Shown here in pieces: positions 59,637-64,000 of a stretch of 64,000 bases of DNA. Made by a program: the position numbers and the translations under genes. The DNA lies in the NCBI GenBank assembly GCA_016647705.1, contig CM028335.1:14281905-14345904 (forward strand), read 5' to 3'. The notes beneath the pieces were generated by a model that was not told the origin of the DNA, searched no databases, and was given only the letters and a program-made list of their open reading frames with translations. The DNA comes from Eucommia ulmoides (lineage: Eukaryota > Streptophyta > Magnoliopsida > Garryales > Eucommiaceae). Each line of letters starts with the position of its first letter. The first letter of the stretch is position 1.

Positions 59637-61668
59637 TGATAAAAAAAAATAAATAAAAATTGGCAGATTAAATACAAATGTAAGACTTAAAGTGTACAAA
59701 ATCTAATTTTATTTAAATATTTAGAAAGGAGGGTGTGAAATTTTTTGGAAGAAATTTCCCCCTCAAAACTTCTATAATTCAATCTCATCCATTCATTTTC
59801 CTCAAATCATTATTAACCCTTAACGAAAAGACATAAAAAAAATTCCGCACTAATTTTTTATTTTGACTAGAGTGTAACCCGTGTCTGTATGGACTAAAAA
59901 AGATAATCTTAATTTTAAAAAAATCAACTGTAATATTTAGGCAATTAAACAAAAAGATCATTTATAGTATTCAACACAGCATTGTAAATAAAAATATTTT
60001 TTGATAATATAATTTGAATCGATACCCTTTCATCTATTTTATAGATATGTAATAAATTGTTTTGTTACTTGTTTAAAATAAAATTAATTACTATACATCA
60101 ACCATTTTGCAAGTTATTAAAAAAATTAAAAATTATACAAACACATGTCAATAAGTGTTCATAGAATAAATATAAAGTAGATCGGATAATTTGTTTGCCG
60201 AATAAAAATTATAAAATAATATTGGTGATTGTATTATTAAGTCCTTTATCTAACTTTTTACTTTTTTTTTTTCTTTTTTTTTTTATTTTTTTTTTATTTT
60301 AGAGCAATTTATTGTTTAGTCATTTTCAACTTATTTTTTTAGTCTTACTTGATATTAATTATATAAATTTAACATTTAGTTGATATTAATTGAAAAATTA
60401 TATGATTGGTTAATATTAACTTAAAGCTAAAAGGTAAACTAAAAGAATTAGAATAAATAATTAGAAGTAACTTATTTCAAGGATAATAAGTTCTCCAAGA
60501 ATATTTTTAAAAAAGACTAAAAATATAAATAAGAGAGACAATGAAGCCGTGAATACTTGTGTGATGAATAGAGTGTGAGAGAAGGAGAAGACCCACCTAT
60601 TTTTGTTTAGATGTGGGAATCTAATTTTTTCCTCAAAATTAGTTTTAATATTTGCCATTTTAATGTCTCTTAAAAATAATATTCGTTCTTATTTTATTAC
60701 ATAAATAAAAGAATATATAAAAATAAGAAAGAAAACGATATGAGTGATGGAATTTGGCTTGTTTTGAGTTAAAAACAGAAAGAGCTTAAAAAATAAATTA
60801 AAGAGAAGTTAAGTATTTGGATATTTGTCTATTGAAAATCGAGAGGTGAGAAAGATGGGCTCACATGTTTTCAATGCCCTTAAAATATATCAAAAAAAAT
60901 ATATACTGAGCTTGTTTCTTTTTTATTTTTTGAAAATCTAATGATTAATACTATCTTTTAAAAGTATTTTTTTTGAAATAGATTATGTTTACCCCAATAT
61001 TTTGATGGACAATAATGGATTGATGTTTTATGGAATTAATGTTTCTATTGAATGAATTTAGATTTAAGTTCCTTATATTGAAATGAGAAGAAAATTTGAT
61101 TGAGAAGAGAATCATTGAAGAAATTATAATGGATGCAAAATGAAGACAATGGAGAATATTAAAGACATGGAAGACAATCAGGCGAAAATAACTCAATTCT
61201 TTTATACTCTTAATGCAACTAGAATTAAGATCACGCACGACACTTGAAATGAAAATCTTATGTATGTCTTCTTAAGAAACGATAAGTTTAAGATCATAAA
61301 ATGGTTTTTATAATATAGTTAATCGTAAAAATATTTTTGGTTGATGACCTAATTGAAAAAATGATTTTAACACTTAAAATTGTGGATTTTCGGGTCAATT
61401 CGGTCAACTGACGAAAGGGGTCGATCGACTAACCAAAATAATATGTTTAAGAAGTGGAATGAGTGACCTACTGGTCAATTCGGTCAACCGACAAGTCAGA
61501 TCGGTCGACTAATGAATTCAGTAGCTGAAAATTGAAAAAGAAATAATTGACTGGAGTTATACTAACGATCATTTTTCTGACTGTTGGAAAGGGCGGTCGA
61601 CCAATAGTCAGCTCGGTCAACCGACTGCTTCAGTCAAATTTTCGACTGATTTAGTTTTTGGGTCAAGT
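59637..61668. other. AT-rich intergenic region with a GGTCAACCGA-rich patch
   Basis: No credible gene. T runs near 60260-60300. At 61393-61640 repeated GGTCAATTCGGTCAAC and GGTCGACTAA motifs recur at about 80-bp spacing; this ends where the LTR at 61669 begins. Confidence 0.6.
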
Positions 61669-62987
61669 TGTAAAACCTAAATCGTAAAACGTACGTCATA
61701 AATAGTTGCATTTTAGAGTATTAAAAAATTTTAGGTAAAAATTTTATTGATTAAGAACTCAAATCAAAACTTGGGGGTCAAATTTGCAAATTTAAAAACA
61801 TTACTCTCAACTTGGGATGCGAATTGCCAATTAAAAATTGAAAATTGAAAATGTTAAGGATCAAATTACAATTTTAGAAACTTATAAATGTTGAATTGAA
61901 CTCAAAAAGAAGACTTTAAGGAATTAGAGGGGGGAAAGAGTAATTTAACAAAAACTTTTTTAAAACACATATATATATACACACGCATACGCCGTGCGTG
62001 TAAGACCGCCGGAAGGGAGAAGAACGGAGAGGCAACGTGGCAGGCTAGGAACGTTTTCCACCACTTAATCCATGCAATATATACATACTTGTGCATGTGC
62101 ATTGATTAAATAGCCTCCATCAAGTTTGAAATTAGAAAAAATTCTAGAGAAAGAGAGAGAGGACCGGAGCACGGGAGGGGTGATCGGACTTCCTTGAGTC
62201 GGTGTTCCTCCGACAAGGTGGTCGTGGCTATTGCTCGTATGCATGATCGTGGAGGTGTCTTCGTCAGTTTCAGGGGAGAGCGAAAGTGGTTCGGTCGGTG
62301 GGGTGGTTCGTCGACAGCGTGACGGGTGCGTTCTTAGCATTGTCGGTGAGCGAACATTGGGTTCGGTTGTTCAGCTTGTCGACAATCTTCGATCTGGTGA
62401 GTACTTATACATATTTAATTGATCATTCTAGTAGGTGTGTGCATGCATGTGTATGTGATCGGCGATAGGATCGCTGGTTAGTTTCGGTTTCGTCCGACGG
62501 TGGCGTTTCGACGGAGTGTATGTGTTTTGATTCTTGTTTCGTGCAGCGTGTCTATGTGTGTGTTGCTTCAACTGCATGCATGAGTGATCGTCGCTACGGC
62601 GTGGCCGACGGTGTGTGTCACCACTACGGCAGTGCATGCTTGTGGGCGTCCTTTATTTCGGTTCAATACGGTAAAATGTGGGTATGTGGGAGTGTTGTTC
62701 GGATCGTCGTCCATCGACCCTCAGCGATCGTGTGTGTGGGCGTTCTGGTTCAGTGTTATGCCTGTGTGTTTGTTTTACCCAGTTCGGCTGGCGACGGATG
62801 TGTAGGATAGTGTATGTGTGTGTGTAATGTGTTGATCAGTGTGTTTATGCGTGTGCATAGGTGTGTTGTTGAAAACTGTTATGGGTAGCCAGTGCGTTGC
62901 CGGCAGAGGAGGGCTGGTCGGCGAGCGGAGCACAAACAGAAAACAGAAACAGGAAAAGAAAAAAAAAAAAGAAGGAAGAAGAAGGGG

Positions 62988-63026
<39 letters not shown>

Positions 63027-64000
63027 AGAAGAATTTGCACAAACCACCCCGATAAGAATTAAAAACTCATTTCGCGGCCCGTGAACAATTTGGAATAAGT
63101 AACATTTTCCGTTAAGTTTATTTCAGTTTATTGAATTGAATTCTAACATCAAAATTTTGGAATCAGAATAATAAATTGGGACTATGTGTATTACTAAATT
63201 TTATGCAATTATTTTTAATGAAATAAAAATTACCCGAAATAGTAATTTTCATAAGTGGGAAATGGAAAATTTCGGAATTTAGGGTCTGCATTGCACGATT
63301 TGATTATTTTGTATAAAATATTAATTTAGGCCCTATCATTACTAGATTCGCAAACGCCAACATCCCGGTAGGCTTTAGACAATGTTGTTATTGTAGCACA
63401 AAAAGCGAGGTGAGTGTACTGTCTTCTTACCAAACTGTGTTCTGTATATATATATATGATGACATATGTGTTTGCTTACACTATACGATTTCATAAATGA
63501 TATGGATCAAATAGGTTTTTGGAATTGTGTTGGTTTCTAAAAGAAGGCTTAAAAATAATTTTCGTTAGATATGAGTGGATATTTTGTAGGAAGGCATTCC
63601 TACGAATGTTACGGTACCGTTGCAACTCCCGATCGTGAGGTTAAAACGATCACTATGGCTAGCCAATGTGTGTTGTGGTGGAGTGGCTATGTGACATCTA
63701 TATACTTATACTTGATCCATATTTAAATGAGGTATTATTTAGAAAGTATTATTATGTAAAAATATTTTTATTAAGAAGGCAGTACACTCGCAGGTGAAAT
63801 AGTTAGGAGTCGGTCCCCTACTGGCACTGGGTAGAGTCCGGCAATGGTATAGCGAGGGAGTATTTTGGGAGGTGCTGCCTGAGGCAAATCTAGGAGAGGT
63901 TCATTGTTGTTTTTATCCTTTTTTTTTTTTTTTTTTGTTATTAAAAATGTAGGGACGGGTGTGTCCCTAGTTAGAGAAAATATTTATAGCCTGATTTTGG
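61669..64000 (+). mobile_element. Tekay-type LTR, plus strand, cut by the window end
   Basis: Begins TGTAAAACCTAAATCG, the complement of the terminal CTTAGGTTTTACA of gypsy-3 LTRs, and stays collinear with them in reverse. Landmarks: (TA)n at 61969-61979, TG-rich zone 62420-62870, intron-like module 63410-63793, and GGAGTCGGTCCCCTACTGG (63808-63826). About 150-300 bp remain beyond the window. No polypurine tract precedes 61669, so it is a 5' LTR or a solo LTR, not a 3' LTR. Confidence 0.85.
63410..63793 (+). other. Intron-like module with complementary ends (LTR)
   Basis: GCGAG/GTGAGTGTACTGTC at 63405-63423 and GCAGTACACTCGCAG/GTG at 63779-63796. The two arms, GTGAGTGTACTGTCTTCTTA and TAAGAAGGCAGTACACTCGC, are inverted repeats with 18 of 20 positions complementary. 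Same arrangement at 5937-6756, 13549-14335, 43958-44534 and 51544-52121 on the minus strand. Confidence 0.6.

Overview
This is a repeat-rich stretch of a flowering-plant nuclear genome. The evidence is one spliced plant gene lying in AT-rich DNA, surrounded by nested Ty3/gypsy and Ty1/copia LTR retrotransposons, a Mutator-like element and small PIF/Harbinger-type elements. The species cannot be named from the sequence; an angiosperm (probably eudicot) with a medium to large genome fits best. No bacterial or organellar genes, rRNA, tRNA or CRISPR arrays were seen.

Layout. 1-2420: two copies of an Athila-like LTR meeting head to head in a near-perfect palindrome. 2421-2973: a probable copia LTR tail. 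2974-19860: an old plus-strand chromovirus (Tekay/Del type, called gypsy-1 here). Its gag is split by a second, minus-strand element of the same lineage (gypsy-2, 5621-16138), which itself carries a PIF/Harbinger-like element (11322-12077). 19861-22080: AT-rich intergenic DNA. 22100 to about 28620: the only convincing host gene, a 13-14 exon lipid-droplet-associated hydrolase (LDAH family, alpha/beta hydrolase) with intact reading frames across all coding exons. 28620-30485: intergenic. 30495-59627: a 1.4 kb Mutator-like element with a perfect 9-bp target duplication, blown up to 29 kb by a copia element (31175-58904, target duplication GAATT). That copia contains an Athila-like, gag-only minus-strand element (32972-42932, target duplication TTCAC), whose left LTR is split by a plus-strand sister element (33383-38108). 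It also contains a young, nearly complete Tekay element (gypsy-3, 43630-53705, target duplication GTTTG/GTTCG) inserted at the RT/RNase H boundary. 59637-61668: AT-rich DNA. 61669 to the window end: the start of another Tekay-type LTR, plus strand.

How the parts relate. The retroelements are parasites of one another; insertion order follows from nesting and target duplications. All their proteins carry stops or deletions, so none looks autonomous now. LDAH is the only locus that should make a cellular protein: a serine hydrolase with GHSIG nucleophile elbow, Asp and His of the triad visible.

The most unusual signals are not genes. First, every Tekay-type LTR here carries a pair of complementary 19-20 nt arms whose outer ends look like splice sites (AG/GTGAGT and CAG/GTG), enclosing an otherwise divergent 0.38-0.82 kb segment with a conserved small hairpin. 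Second, the Athila-like LTRs carry clusters of 12-bp palindromes of the form CCGC-NNNN-GCGG just upstream of TATA-like motifs, with the core switched between CTAG and TGCA in the two subfamilies.
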